Below, in pieces: positions 42,578 through 53,959 of a DNA stretch of 64,000 bases. Under the pieces are notes generated by a model. The model was given only the letters and a program-made list of their open reading frames with translations, ran no database searches and was not told where the DNA came from. The DNA lies in the NCBI RefSeq assembly GCF_035046505.1, contig NC_089829.1, positions 1,720,001 through 1,784,000 of the forward strand. The letters run 5' to 3'. The position numbers and the translations under genes are program-made. This DNA comes from Tiliqua scincoides (Eukaryota > Chordata > Lepidosauria > Squamata > Scincidae). Numbering within the stretch: the first letter of the stretch is position 1; every line of letters starts with the position of its first letter.

Positions 42578-44098
42578 CTCATAAGAACAGCCCCACTGGA
42601 TCAGGCCATAGGCCCATCTAGTCCAGCTTCCTGTATCTCACAGCGGCCCACCAAATGCTCCAGGGAGCACACCAGATAACAAGAGACCTCATCCTGGTGC
42701 TCTCCCCTACATCTGGCATTCTCACTTAACCCATTCCTAAAATCAGGAGGTTGCGCATACACATCATGGCTTGTACCCCATAATGGATTTTTCCTCCAGA
42801 AACTCGTCCAATCCCCTTTTAAAGGCGTCCAGGCTAGACGCCAGCACCACATCCTGTGGCAAGGAGTTCCACAGACCGACCACACATTGAGTAAAGAAAT
42901 ATTTTCTTTTGTCTGCCCTAACCCGCCCAACACTCAATTTTAGTGGATGTCCCCTGGTTCTGGTGTTATGTGAGAGTGTAAAGAGCATCTCCCTATCCAC
43001 TCTGTCCATCCCCTGCATAATTTTGTATGTCTCAATCATGTCCCCCCTCAAGCGTCTCTTTTCTAGGCTGAAGAGGCCCAAACGCCGTAGCCTTTCCTCA
43101 TAAGGAAGCTGCCCCAGCCCCGTAATCATCTTAGTCGCTCTCTTTTGCACCTTTTCCATTTCCACTATGTCTTTTTTGAGATGCGGCGACCAGAACTGGA
43201 CACAATACTCCAGGTGTGGCCTTACCATCGATTTGTACAACGGCATTATAATACTAACCGTTTTGTTCTCAATACCCTTCCTAATGATCCCAAGCATAGA
43301 ATTGGCCTTCTTCACTGCCACCGCACATTGGGTCGACACTTTCATCGACCTGTCCACCACCACCCCAAGATCTCTCTCCTGATCTGTCACAGACAGCTCA
43401 GAACCCATCAGCCTATATCTAAAGTTTTGATTTTTTGCCCCAATGTGCATGACTTTACACTTACTGACATTGAAGCGCATCTGGCATTTTGCTGCCCATT
43501 CTGCCAGTCTGGAGAGATCCTTCTGGAGCTCCTCACAATCACTTCTGGTCTTTACCACTCGGAAAAGTTTGGTGTCGTCTGCAAACTTAGCCACTTCACT
43601 GCTCAACCCTGTCTCCAGGTCATTTATGAAGAGGTTGAAAAGCACCGGTCCCAGGACAGATCCTTGAGGCACACCGCTTTTCACCTCTCTCCATTGTGAA
43701 AATTGCCCATTGACACCCACTCTCTGCTTCCTGGCCTCCAACCAGTTCTCAGTCCACGAGAGGACCTGTCCTCTAATTCCCTGACTGTGGAGTTTTTTCA
43801 GTAGCCTTTGGTGAGGGACCGTGTCAAACGCCTTCTGAAAGTCCAGATATATAATGTCTACGGGTTCTCCCGCATCCACATGCCTGTTGACCTTTTCAAA
43901 GAATTCTATAAGGTTTGTGAGGCAAGACTTACCCTTACAGAAGCCATGCTGACTCTCCCTCAGCAAGGCCTGTTCGTCTATGTGTTTTGAGATCCTATCT
44001 TTGATGAGGCATTCCACCATCTTACCAGGTATGGATGTTAGGCTGACCGGCCTATAGTTTCCTGGGTCCCCCCTCTTTCCCTTTTTAAAAATAGGCTG
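42578..44098 (-). mobile_element. CR1 LINE with open reverse transcriptase (418 codons)
   Basis: Minus strand 44098 to 42578, 5'-truncated inside ORF2. An uninterrupted reading frame (44020-42764) starts MVECLIKDRISKHIDEQALL and contains RT landmarks YLDFQKAFDTVPH, GVPQGSVLGPVLFNLFIND and the catalytic FADD in KFADDTKLF. It ends EEKSIMGYKP like the copy at 40640. Upstream codons (KGKRGDPGNYRPVSLTSIPG) are also open. The 3'UTR ends with the standard GGATCAGGCCATAGGCCC region. The intact frame means a young insertion, into a CpG-rich island. Confidence 0.92.
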
Positions 44099-44900
44099 CG
44101 CCGCCTATTTTAAAAAAAAAGCTGCGCCGCCGCCGTGGGAGGCGCTCACGTGGAGGAGGGAGTGCAGAACGCGTGGCTGCGGGCTGCTCGGGCGCCTCCT
44201 CGGCGGCGGCGCTGCTTTTCGAGGGGCTCCGGGGGAGGCTCTGCCTCACCCGCGTCCCCGGTGCCAAGCACTTTGCCTTCTCCGATTAACGACAGGCGGA
44301 GGGCGGCTCCCTTCAAGAGAGCCCCTCGCGGGGTGGCTGGTTCGCGCAGGCAAGCTCCCGTCCGGCCCGGAGCTCGCCTGCAGAGCTGGCGATGCTCCTC
44401 ATCGGCTGTCCAGCGCCGCTCCGGTGCAGGGCCGCCAGTGCGAGCGACCGGCCGTCCGCGCCTCCCCCCAGCAAGCAGGGACGTCTCTGAAGCAGCTTCC
44501 CGCCGAGCTCCCCGGCTGTGCGGGCCTCGGGCACAGCCCACGAGGAACGGCGAAGGCCAGCGCGGGCTTCCGAGGTCGCCTGTGCCCGGGAGTGGCAGGA
44601 CAGCTGGCTGCGCACCCCGGGTGGCCAGGACCTTCTTCGGACCGCAGCTCCTCTGTCCAGGGGTCGCGGGACCCCAAAGTACCTGCGCGGAACAGATTCT
44701 CGCTGGGACGGGCAGCACAGCCTTCCTGGGCGCTTCGGCCTCCGGAGCGAGAGCCCCCTTCTCGCCCAGGGAGGACGCAGCTTCAGTCACCCCTGCCAAG
44801 AACCGACCCTGCGGGCAGCGGCGTTGCTTCAGGGACAGCCCCGGCACCGGTCCCTCCCGCCCCTGCTTTAGCCTGGAATGTCAATCCTCCCCTGGAAGCG
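44099..44900. promoter_or_regulatory. CpG-rich segment, right part of a split island
   Basis: Strong CpG density to about 44900. The first 150 bases include a partial GC-rich foldback element (44110-44249). Chance ORFs on both strands run through because stop codons are rare in this composition. No splice-bounded conserved exon seen. Confidence 0.4.
44110..44249. mobile_element. GC-rich foldback element, partial copy
   Basis: Right end GGGGGAGGCTCTGCCTCACC. Inner arms AAAGCTGCGCCGCCGCCG and CGGCGGCGGCGCTGCTTTTC are inverted. The outer left terminus is missing at the CR1 junction. Same family as 52602-52791 and 62801-62951. Confidence 0.6.
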
Positions 44901-44999
44901 AAGAGTGTGCAGCAGGGGAAGGCACAGACCTGGGAGGCGCGTGGACACGGGTCAGCACCTGGCACGTCTGGACTGCAGCCCTGAGGCTGGCTGCTCACG

Positions 45000-46913
45000 C
45001 TCCCTCAACTGGCCAGCTGGTGCTCTTGGCTCCCTTCCCTGCCCTTCGATCCCTCCCCCCAAAAGAAACATGAACACAAACTAGTTCAGCATTTTGGTTT
45101 TTTAAATGCAGAACTGGCTCAAAAACAAACACCACAAAAAGAGGCAGATCAAAAGCTTCCTGGGAGCTGCACAGCCTCTGCAGTATATAAATAGGCAAGA
45201 ATACAGTATAGCAGTGCTCTCCAAACTGGTGGGTTATGACCCACCAGCCTGGGAAACACTGGCCAATGCCCCTTTAAGGAATGGGGAGGAGGGGAAGGCA
45301 GCAATGTGATTCCCAAGATCACACTTGGCCAGCAATAGGAGGGGAATGTTCTACTTACCTGCAGCCAGTGCTGCAGTCCTGGGGTGCAGCCTCTACAGGG
45401 TTCCCTGTGCCTGCTGGTCTTCACTACCAACCCGGAAGTGCCTGCTTTGTTTTTCTCTCACACTTTGGCAGGCTCCCCAAACTTCCCAGGACTGCAGCAC
45501 TGGCTGCAGGTAAACGGGAAAAATTGCGGCAGGGCAACCTGGGGGATCAGGCTGCTGCCTTCCTCTCCCCCTCAACAACTTACAGTGCACCCAACTCCCT
45601 TGTAGGACTTTGGGAAGCACAGCTGCATATATTTTTATATCTTTATATTCCAAAGAGGCTTCAAACCATAACAAATACACATCGTTTCTTCTTAAGCATC
45701 ACAGGCCAAATGCCTGTGGATTTGGCATCCTCTCCTGGAAGAGGATTATTTTTCCTTCCCCTCCAAAAACAGCACAAACACACAGGGAATGATTCGAGGA
45801 GTGTCACGCAAGAGGCAGCTGCTCACATACTCATATCAGAAACTGCACAAAACATTTGTGGAAAAGCCGAAGCAAAAGAGGACGGCAGCGCAAGAGGCAG
45901 AGGCACTTCAGGCGCAAGGCAGCCCCAGGAACGGACCACACAGCATTGAGCACTGCTCCTGGGAGGCAGCCACCTCTTCTCGCCTCCCAGAGGCCCAATC
46001 AAAACTGCAACCACCCATCTATACTACAGGCCACCACAAGTCCCTGCGGCAAACCTGAGGAAAAGCCCTGGGAAGTGGAATGAGGAAAGGCACAAGCGGT
46101 GCTCAGTGTCAATATCCTGAGGAGCCAAGGCACAGGGCACAGCCAGGAAGGAGGAGGAGATGCTGGTCCTTTCCTGAGAGCAGCTTCAGGCTACAGAAGG
46201 GTCTGTCTCTTGTCTCTGCAGCAGATTCAAGCAGACTGGACTGGCTCTGTGCTGGAGAGAGAGCAGGACGGGGCAGGCTGCCCTAGGCAGCTCCTCACGC
46301 ACTCAGCTACCAATGAGCTGGCTGGCCTTGCTGCTGCCTGGGCCCCTCACAGTGTTCCCTCCCCCCCAATCCAGAATAAAGCCCAGGCAGCAAGCACATT
46401 TCATGCCTCCAAGATGGTTCCTCACCTCCCCTAGGCAGGAGTACCAGAGCTTCTTTTGCAGGGTTAACAGGAGGGGGCATGGAAGTTTGGGAGTGTGCTT
46501 TTGTTCCAAGGTGCAAAACTGCAGCCACAACAGCTTCCTGAGAACAATGGCAAATGGCTCCTCCTCTCCTGCCTTCCAGGTCCTTTCAGGCTGCTGGACT
46601 GGAGTGCAAAACACAGCCGGCTGGGCTTTGAGAATTCTGTGCGTTGGATGTGAGTTCCACAGACACCTGTTCCAAGTGCGAAGGGGTGTGGGGGAAGGGG
46701 CGGGGAAGTGATTTGCAGAGCCCAAGCCCACCCACACAACAACGCCCAAAGCAAAACACCCAACATGTCCAGAGCTTGGGGGGGGGGGATGTCTCTTGAA
46801 GGGCAAACATCTCCCTCTTTGCCTTTGGTCTAGAATGATAAGTAAAAACCACTCCCAAGAGCCCCAGCCCCTTCTCAGCCTTCGCACCAGGCGCACTGGG
46901 TACAGGCCTGCAC
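45000..46913 (-). other. NECAP2: NECAP2 3'UTR / downstream flank, end not determined
   Basis: Sequence after the NECAP2 stop. I see no canonical minus-strand AATAAA. The only nearby variant is TATAAA (complement at 45642-45647), within a MITE. The segment 45630-46913 has no recognised repeat or conserved ORF. Confidence 0.4.
45212..45622. mobile_element. hAT-like foldback MITE in NECAP2 3' region
   Basis: Left end CAGTGCTCTCCAAACTGG, right end near GACTTTGGGAAGCACAG. A perfect inner inverted repeat pairs GCAGCCAGTGCTGCAGTCCT (about 45362) with AGGACTGCAGCACTGGCTGC (about 45489). Related in style to 3853-4288. The target duplication is unclear. Confidence 0.55.
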
Positions 46914-49900
46914 TCAGAACTGGACCCAGCCAGTGCTCTGTGGAGGCTGACCGGAGACAGACCTGAGGAGAGAGACAAGGAAGTCCTGTTCAGTGCAGGG
47001 AGCAGCCATCTCCTTTATACTGCCCCCTAGATCTCTCTGACACCCAGAGAGGTTTCCCCACCCCCAAGGATACATGAATGACAGGCTGTCGTCACACGCT
47101 TTCGAGTGACTTTCTGCACCCACAAGGAAGAAAAGCATGGGAATCTCCCACCCCCAAATACTGCAGCCTCAGAACCTCCAATACTGTGCAGGACTTTGGA
47201 TCAGACTGCAAATTCTGAATCCTGCAGCTGGGCAATAGCTGTGTGGCTCCCAAAGGAGATGGGGGGGGAGAGCTCTTTTTCTCCCTCAGCCTTTCCATTA
47301 AGCAGAGGGAGGAAACAAGGAGTGGAGACCTCACCCAGAAGCTTTGGTAAAATCTCCCCAGATGTCGGCAGCAGCGGCTTCTGTTGTAGAGCTGCAGGGC
47401 TGGGGCCAGGGAGCAGAAGCCTCTGCCAGCCATCAGGAAATACACACCAGGCAGGCAGAAACAGAGAGAGAGAGAGAGAAGTCCAGATCAGCACCTGCCT
47501 CCTTGAAGGCATTTCTCAGCCCTTCTCCATCAGCCCCCAGAAGCCTCCCTGACTGTTCCCTTGCCAAAGAGGACCAGCTTCTGCTGGTGTTCACTAGTGA
47601 GTGTGATGGTGTCACTAAGTTCAGGTGTGCTGCACAGCAAAGCGACGTTCCACAGGACGCAAACCGCCTTCAGAGACCTCCAGGAATACAACTGGGGAAC
47701 CCTTTAGCAGCTGCCACATGGTGCCTGAGCCTTTCTGAGACAGTTCTCAGACAGTGGGACAGTTCTCAGGCAGGTCGTCACAGAACACCTGTGCCTGAGC
47801 TAAAAGCACAGACATTTCCCAGAGGGGCAGCACTTAGTACAATCAAGAGCTCCACATCACCTCCAAGACAAATACCTCCATTTCAACCACACTTTGGTGG
47901 CTGACAGTGGACATACCAGGTGATGGGGGCCCATGGAAACTCAGGTGGAAAGAAGCACCTCTGCCTTGAATTGCCCTGCAACTCTACTGTGTGCCAGTCC
48001 AATTCACTGTTGCCCTAAAAAGGCACCAAGGAGCTCTGAAAGAGACCCAAATCCAGCCATAGAGAGAGTCCAAGTAGGAAACACACACCTGTTTGGGAGG
48101 CCCCTTCTGGGGACTGTGCGGGATGTGAAGAGAGAAGCTCCCCAGGCAGGGGGACAAAGGATGGCTTTCCACTGGGAGGTGGTGGGATGAAGCTAGGCCC
48201 TCCAGAGCCTGCTAGGCGAGGTCTGCTCCCCGGCACACCCTCCTTTTTCTTCATGTTCTGCAGAGAGGCAGAAAAGCATTAAAACGCATACCGCAACATG
48301 CTCAGAGATCTGGATGACAGATCTGCCCACAGGTGTGCTGGCCAGGGAAAGTCCCCCCAGCGCCCACCACAGCATGACAGGCACTGTACTGGTAGAGGGG
48401 AAAACCCAGAGGGGAGAACCTGCAACCCTCCTAGCAGGCGGACTGCAAAGAAGCCAGCACCTCCTGTTGTGATAGGCTCCCCTGGCCACTGTAGCTTGCC
48501 AGATGCCCTTTGGGATGAACGGAAGAGAAATTGCCTTGGCACTTCCCCTCGCAAGTAACTTCACAAGTAACTCCAGTGAAAAGCCACAGAGCAGAAACAC
48601 TTCTTTACATGGGAGTTTTTTTTTGTAGCACTGTCCATTCTCGTTTAGCTAACAAACCAGAACAGATCCCTGGCAAGACAATGCTCTAGCAGGCCTTGAG
48701 AGGCAGTGACTCAACCGGAGACAGGACTTGGGGACAGGGAGAATTAGGGCAACAAAGAGACGTTTGGGGACTCCATTGGTGGGGCGCCCACCAGCTCATG
48801 GTCAAGGTAAGCACTTGGGGCCAGGGAGGCTCCTTCTAGATCATACTAGTGACTTTACGATGGTGCTTTGCTTGGAAGAATTTTATTTTTTTTGCATCCC
48901 TGGCCCCCTATGGCTTACCTGACTTACTTGAGCCCCCCACCCCAGCCGTTTGCTGTTGTCTGTGTGCACTGCCCTCCCCCGCTACCCAAGGAGAGGCAGG
49001 AGGATTGCCTCACCGCAATGTTGAGCTTGATGGTCTGTCCTTCCTTGAAGCCCAGGTCCAGTTTTGACCCCTGATTTGGGTTCTGAGCCTGCTTTGCCAG
49101 CTCGCTCTGTTGCTTGACCCACCTGCACAGTGGAAAAAGCATAAGAAGCACCCTGTGCGGTAAGAGAGACACAGGAGGCCGAGGGGCTGCCACCTGGGGG
49201 AAAAGGGGGGGAGGGCAGCAGCTCAAGGAACTGAAAAGGCATGCCAGCCACACCCCAGGAAAACCCAGCAGCCAGCGCTTCACTTGCCTCCAATGCACAG
49301 AGCTGGAGTGGGGGAGCTCTGCAGGGCAAACATCCAGAACCCCCTACCTGCTTCCCACACATCTTCTGCAAGTCCACCCCTCACCACTTCCACTGACTCA
49401 CGAGGAAGCTAGTCATACCATACATGATGTCAGAAAAAATGGCCCACAGAGCGAAGAGGCCACAGTGCACAGGCCACAAAAGTGTCCCCCTCCCATCCCA
49501 GGGCCCTCTGGCCAATACTTGCGCGCACTGCCAGGGAGAGAAGAGCACTCACTTGAAGTGGTCCTGAAGAGCCACGTTAAAGTCAAAGGCATCACCTCGG
49601 TCAACAAATCCAACTCCAATGAAGGCGCGGCGCACTGTAAGAGAAGACAGACTCAGTCCCGCTGACAGAGCTGCCAAGTGCTCAGTTTAACACATAACCT
49701 CATCAGTGCCAGGAATCGTGGGGGCCATACAGGACGTGGGTGTGACTCTGACCCTCCCCAGAGGTGGCTGACCAGAAGAAGGAGGGCCAGCCTGGACCTG
49801 GGTCAGGAGGCAACACTAGGAATCTGCAAGTGGTGGTAGGAGGTGGAGATAAAAGAGGCTCCTCCCCTCCTGTCTGAAAAGGGAGAGACCTTATGTGCAA

Positions 49901-52900
49901 GTGTCATGGTGCAGCCAAGGGCTTCTAAACAGCTACAGTGATGTCAAAAGTGGCCCAGGATGCAGGAGGGTCATGGCACCCTCATCAGAAGCCTCATGTC
50001 AGACCCACCTGCTTCCCCTCCCAACTCAGTTCAAGCTACAGGCAAAGCCCCACCAAGGGATGAGGGCTACAGCCGGCACTGAAGGTGCAATCCTGTCTCC
50101 CACTTTAACACCAGCTTACAACCTACAATAGGCAGACAAGGCAGAGAAAGGGGGAAAGACTGGGGACTGCCTATTGGGAAACCGTGACAGTAACAGGGAG
50201 TCATTTCGCAGGACTTCATCTGGGGAATAGCCTGGCAAGACAGAACAAAAAGACTCTCAAGGACTCTCTTCCAATGCCACAGGCCCACACAAGGAAGCCA
50301 ATCGCTCTCAAGAGCCTAAGAGAATCTTTTAAACTCCACTGCCTCTTTCATTGCCCAGTGGCCTACCAGTTGCCCATGGCTTTGGTAAGGGCGCCCACCC
50401 ACACCATTAGAACATAAGAACAGCCCCACTGGATCAGGCCATAGGCCCATCTAGTCCAGCTTCCTGTATCTCACAGCGGCCCACCAAATGCCCCAGGGAG
50501 CACACCAGATAACAAGAGACCTCATCCTGGTGCCCTCCCTTGCATCTGACATAGCCCATTTCTAAAATCAGGAGGTTGTACATACACATCAAGGCTTGTA
50601 ACCCATAATGGATTCGTCACCACATCCTGTGGCAAGGAGTTCCACAGACCAACCACACGCTGAGTAAAGAAATATTTTCTTTTGTCTGTCCTAACTCTCC
50701 CAGCACTCAATTTTAGTGGATGTCCCCTGGTTCTGGTGTTATGTGAGAGTGTAAAGAGCACTTTATCCTTCCCATGCATAATTTTGTATGTCTCAATCAC
50801 ATCCAAGCCAGGAAAGCAGTTCCCTAAGGCTAAGGCAAAATCCAGTCCTCTGTGCCCATACCGTTCCCATCCTCGATCCGGATGACAAAATAGCGGCTGG
50901 AGTCTGTCACACCCTCCACAGCGATGCTGGGAAACTGCTCCACAGGTGCTTGGGCAAAAAGCTCTCCTGAAGGACAGACAGGAAAGAATCCACAGATGAG
51001 AAGCTGGTGGTGCGACTGTCATCACCTTGTGTGCCAGGGGCCTCTGCTCCCAAGGACTGCTCCAGAGTGAATTGCTTCAACAGGAGAACTTTGAGGAAGA
51101 GCCTTTCTCAGACACAGCAGGCAATCACACCCAGCGACAGGACACAGACCAGGGAGAGATTTATACCTTGAGAGGAAATACAGGTTTGCCCAGAACAACT
51201 TCAGGAACCAAAGACTGACTATGTTACAAGTCACTTGTGTTAGTTTACAGTTTGCAGTTAGAAGATATGTGTGCGTCTTTCTGGTGTGCTGTGCAAGGAT
51301 ACGCAGGTAGGCATTGGAGGGGGCAGGGGGCTAACACGGGCTCTCAGATCCAACCCCTGCCCTGCCTCCTTACCGGTTCCTCACCTGAATTCTTATCCTC
51401 CAGACGGATGTAGGCCACATTCCCTTTCGCTGTGATGCGCATTCGGCCACTCCATGCTGGCTGGTCCAGCTGCCACTCAGCAGCTCTGGCATGGGAGAGA
51501 AGACACAGCCAGTCAGGTCTATGACCAGCATCCACTGTGCAACCAGGACTTGCGCTTGCTGCTCTTCTTCCCTCGCCCACCCCTGCAGCTCTGGTGACAC
51601 AATGACAGTGGAAGCCCCCAGGGCAGACACCTGCCCTTTTGCTGCTACTCTGCAAACCACTAGGCACACAGCAGGCGAGGCAGGTGTTCTAAGAACAAGC
51701 CCTGCCATCCACTGTCATGTGGCAGTAAACAACATACTTCCTCAAGTCCAGCCCCTCACTCAGTGAATGTTGTAGCTCCACTAGGCAAACGAGTTCACCA
51801 AAGTTCCGAGGCCGCTTGGTCGCACAAACAGCTGTTAGTCACTGCCCTAAAAAAAACACAGAACCACCCCTTCCTGGAAGGAAATCTTCCCCAGGCACCA
51901 AGACAAGTGCTATAGCGGTGGGGAGAGAAATGTCTGCAAATAATCACATCTCTTTCCCATGCCTCTGCTCTCTTCCTTACTGGATGGCCAGTCCATTGGG
52001 ACAAGGACCTGAACCTGCCACATACTGCACATAGACACAACAAGAAAAAGAAAAAATGCATTTTTAAAAGTAATCACCAGCTTCCTACTCAGCTAAAGGA
52101 GGCTGCGCATGGAAAAGTTGTTTACGCTGAAAAAAGGAAAGCAGTACAAAACCCTAGAAGGGCTGATGCCAGGAATGACTTTTCCCTTCGACGTGTCCCT
52201 TCCAAGGGACAGCACTAAACACCCAAAGTGATAGGTGGGTTGCCCTTTCCTGTCCCCAGCTAAAGAAAGACCTAGAACTTAAGAAGAGCTCCGCTGGATC
52301 AGGCCAAGGGCCCATCTAGTCCAGCTTCCTGTATCTCAGTGGCCCACCAAATGCTTCAGGGAACACACAACAGACACAGACCTAGCATGATGGGGAAGAG
52401 AGTGAGAAGCAAGCAGCTCTCTCCACATACCCAGAGGCATTCGCTCTCCTCTATTATTGACTATTTATTGTTTATTTAAAAAAACCTCTCTCCTGCTCTT
52501 CCACCTCCACAGAGGCCCCCAGGAAAGCTTACAAGTATTTCAAATCAGCTAGCAGGACTGCCGCTATTGCACACTGGGGATGTGCAGTGTGTGGGGAGGA
52601 AGATGAGGCAGAGCCTCCCCACCAAAGTCCTTTGAAAAGCGCCTCCGCGTGAGAGGCTCCAGCACCCACAGCCCACACGCAGAGCAGAGGAAAGGAAAGC
52701 GCAGCGGCACAGCATGTGGGTGGTGGGTGCTGCAGCGCCTCACAGGGCGGTGGTGCTTTCCGAAGGACTCCCGGGGGAGGCTCTGCCTCACCTGCCTCCC
52801 GCAGTCCCCGTCCAGGTGCAGTCAAAAGCTGCATCCAAGCAGGCCTCGAAAAGCTCTTGTCTGAAAGGCCACAACGCAGCAGAGGGGAAAGCAAAACGCT

Positions 52901-53352
52901 CAGCGGCCGCCGTGTTCCCTCCCACATCGCGTGCCGGCCCGCGCCCTCCTCAGGGCCAGGGAGGGGTGGGGAGAGAATGGCCCTCTGCACACGCTCAGAG
53001 GCAGACCCCTTTGCAGCCGACCTCCAGCGGGAAGGCTTAACCTCGAAGCTGCAGGGATGAAGCCTGAAGGGGGGGAGAAAACACTCTGCACATGCTCAGA
53101 TGCCCCCGCTGCCTCGCTTTCCGCTCCTTCTGGGAGACGCGGGGCCTGGCCCAGGGACGGGGAAGGGCAGGGGGCAGCACTCTGCCCATGCTCAGAGGCA
53201 CTCTCGTCGCCGTGATGGCTCCGCGGGGCAAGAGGAAGCAGCGACGGTCACGTGCCTGACCTGTAGCCCCGATTGGAGGCGCGCGGGGGCACCCGGTAGA
53301 CGTGCACTTCCGGCTTCACACAGAGCACGGACTCGTACTCGCCGTCCGCCAT
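46914..53352 (-). CDS. NECAP2: NECAP2 (NECAP endocytosis-associated protein 2), complete, 8 exons
   Basis: NECAP2 is an AP-1/AP-2-associated accessory factor of clathrin-dependent traffic. Exons: 53352-53261, 51485-51385, 50966-50862, 49634-49553, 49122-49014, 48257-48089, 47422-47335, 46962-46914. They sum to 795 bases, 264 residues (human 263), all phases closing. The N-terminal PHear domain (about residues 1-133) opens [20 protein letters not shown] and includes [11 protein letters not shown] and [17 protein letters not shown]. Then [20 protein letters not shown], a proline-rich linker, and the AP-binding WXXF motifs WGDF and the terminal WVQF. Position 4 of the PHear exon junction reads EDGNVRRAF, where human has GNGRRAF. 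It lies between CROCC and SZRD1 on the same strand. Confidence 0.96.
49635..50404. other. NECAP2 intron 3, no recognised content outside the CR1
   Basis: The only hint is AGGTGCAATCCTGTCTCCCA at 50085, similar to one terminus of the 22857/39131 MITE family. The rest is unassigned. Confidence 0.45.
50405..50806 (-). mobile_element. CR1 3' fragment in NECAP2 intron 2
   Basis: Begins AACATAAGAACAGCCCCACT and follows the CR1 tail through AATCAGGAGGTTGTACATAC into the end of ORF2 (CCACATCCTGTGGCAAGGAG, GGATGTCCCCTGGTTCTGGT). Compared with 42578-44098 it lacks about 45 bases near 50617. It ends about 55 bases from NECAP2 exon 3. Confidence 0.88.
52275..52385 (-). mobile_element. CR1 3' tail fragment in NECAP2 intron 1
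   Basis: AACTTAAGAAGAGCTCCGCT, GGATCAGGCCAAGGGCCCAT, CAGCTTCCTGTATCTCAGTG and CCACCAAATGCTTCAGGGAA match the reverse CR1 tail. Confidence 0.82.
52602..52791. mobile_element. GC-rich foldback MITE in NECAP2 intron 1
   Basis: Left arm GATGAGGCAGAGCCTCCCC … AGTCCTTTGAAAAGCGCC; the complement of the right arm reads GTGAGGCAGAGCCTCCCCC … AGTCCTTCGGAAAGCACC. About 190 bases, noncoding. Same family as 62801-62951 and the partial copy at 44110. Confidence 0.72.
52975..53200 (+). repeat. Degenerate ~97-bp repeat with TCTGCACATGCTCAGA motif, NECAP2 intron 1
   Basis: The motif occurs at 52985 (CTCTGCACACGCTCAGAGGC), 53084 (CTCTGCACATGCTCAGATGC) and 53180 (CTCTGCCCATGCTCAGAGGC), spacing 99 and 96 bases. 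Further copies lie at 53752 and, inverted, at 53651. The sequence between is related only loosely. Confidence 0.55.
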
Positions 53353-53580
53353 TTTGGCCGCCAGGGAGCCGGACATACGGGTCACTCGGCTCTGGCTCCG
53401 CCCACACGGGGCGCAGGGCCGCGCATGCGCTTGGGGGCGGGGCGAGCCTCCCGCTGAGGCAACAAAGAGGCTGCGGAGAGCGGCGCGGGCGCCATAGAGC
53501 GTGCGGAAGGAGCGGCCAGAGCGCTCCCACAGGCCCCTGGCCAGCCTCACAGCCCCAGCCCGGGCACGTCTACTCGGAAG
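53353..53580 (-). promoter_or_regulatory. NECAP2: NECAP2 CpG promoter with NRF1- and YY1-type motifs
   Basis: CpG-dense sequence immediately upstream of the start codon. A perfect NRF1-type palindrome GCGCATGCGC is at 53421-53430. The start codon itself lies in a YY1-type word (minus strand GCCAAAATGGCGGAC). No TATA box seen. The start site was not determined. Confidence 0.6.
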
Positions 53581-53818
53581 TAAGTCCCCTCGGAGTCAGT
53601 GAAGCTTCATTTGCCGCCACCCCTTCCAGGCATCCGCGAAGGGCAAGAGTGCCTCTGAGCACGTGCAGAGTGCCTGCCTCCCCCCTTCCACGGCCAGGCG
53701 CTCTGAACAAGAGGCTCAGCAGGAGCGTGCAGGCCCCACCCACCGCTGAGGCCCTCTGCACATGCTCAGAAGGCGGCAAGCGAGCGCGCTGTGCACAAGT
53801 ACAGGGAGCGGCTCAGGT

Positions 53819-53958
53819 GCCGGTGGTGTAGCTGGAGGGGGGCGAAGCTGCCCCGCCTTTCGGAGCCATTCCCGGCGGGGGTGAAAACGGAGCCGTACCC
53901 GCCGGGAATGGCTCCGAAGGGAGGGGCCGCTTGTCCCCCCTCCAGCTACGCCACCGCG
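53819..53958. mobile_element. GC-rich palindromic MITE with GGTGGCGTAGCTGGAG ends
   Basis: Left GGTGGTGTAGCTGGAGGGGG, right complement GGTGGCGTAGCTGGAGGGGG. The inner arms (CGGAGCCATTCCCGGCGGG) are also inverted, so the 140 bases form almost one hairpin. A related 205-base copy lies at 61676-61880. Between the NECAP2 promoter and the SZRD1 3' end. Confidence 0.75.
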
Positions 53959-53959
53959 C

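Noticed and set aside
44135-45073. 312-codon ORF in the orphan CpG island
   Set aside because: Same composition effect; no splice-bounded conservation and overlaps other-strand ORFs of similar quality.
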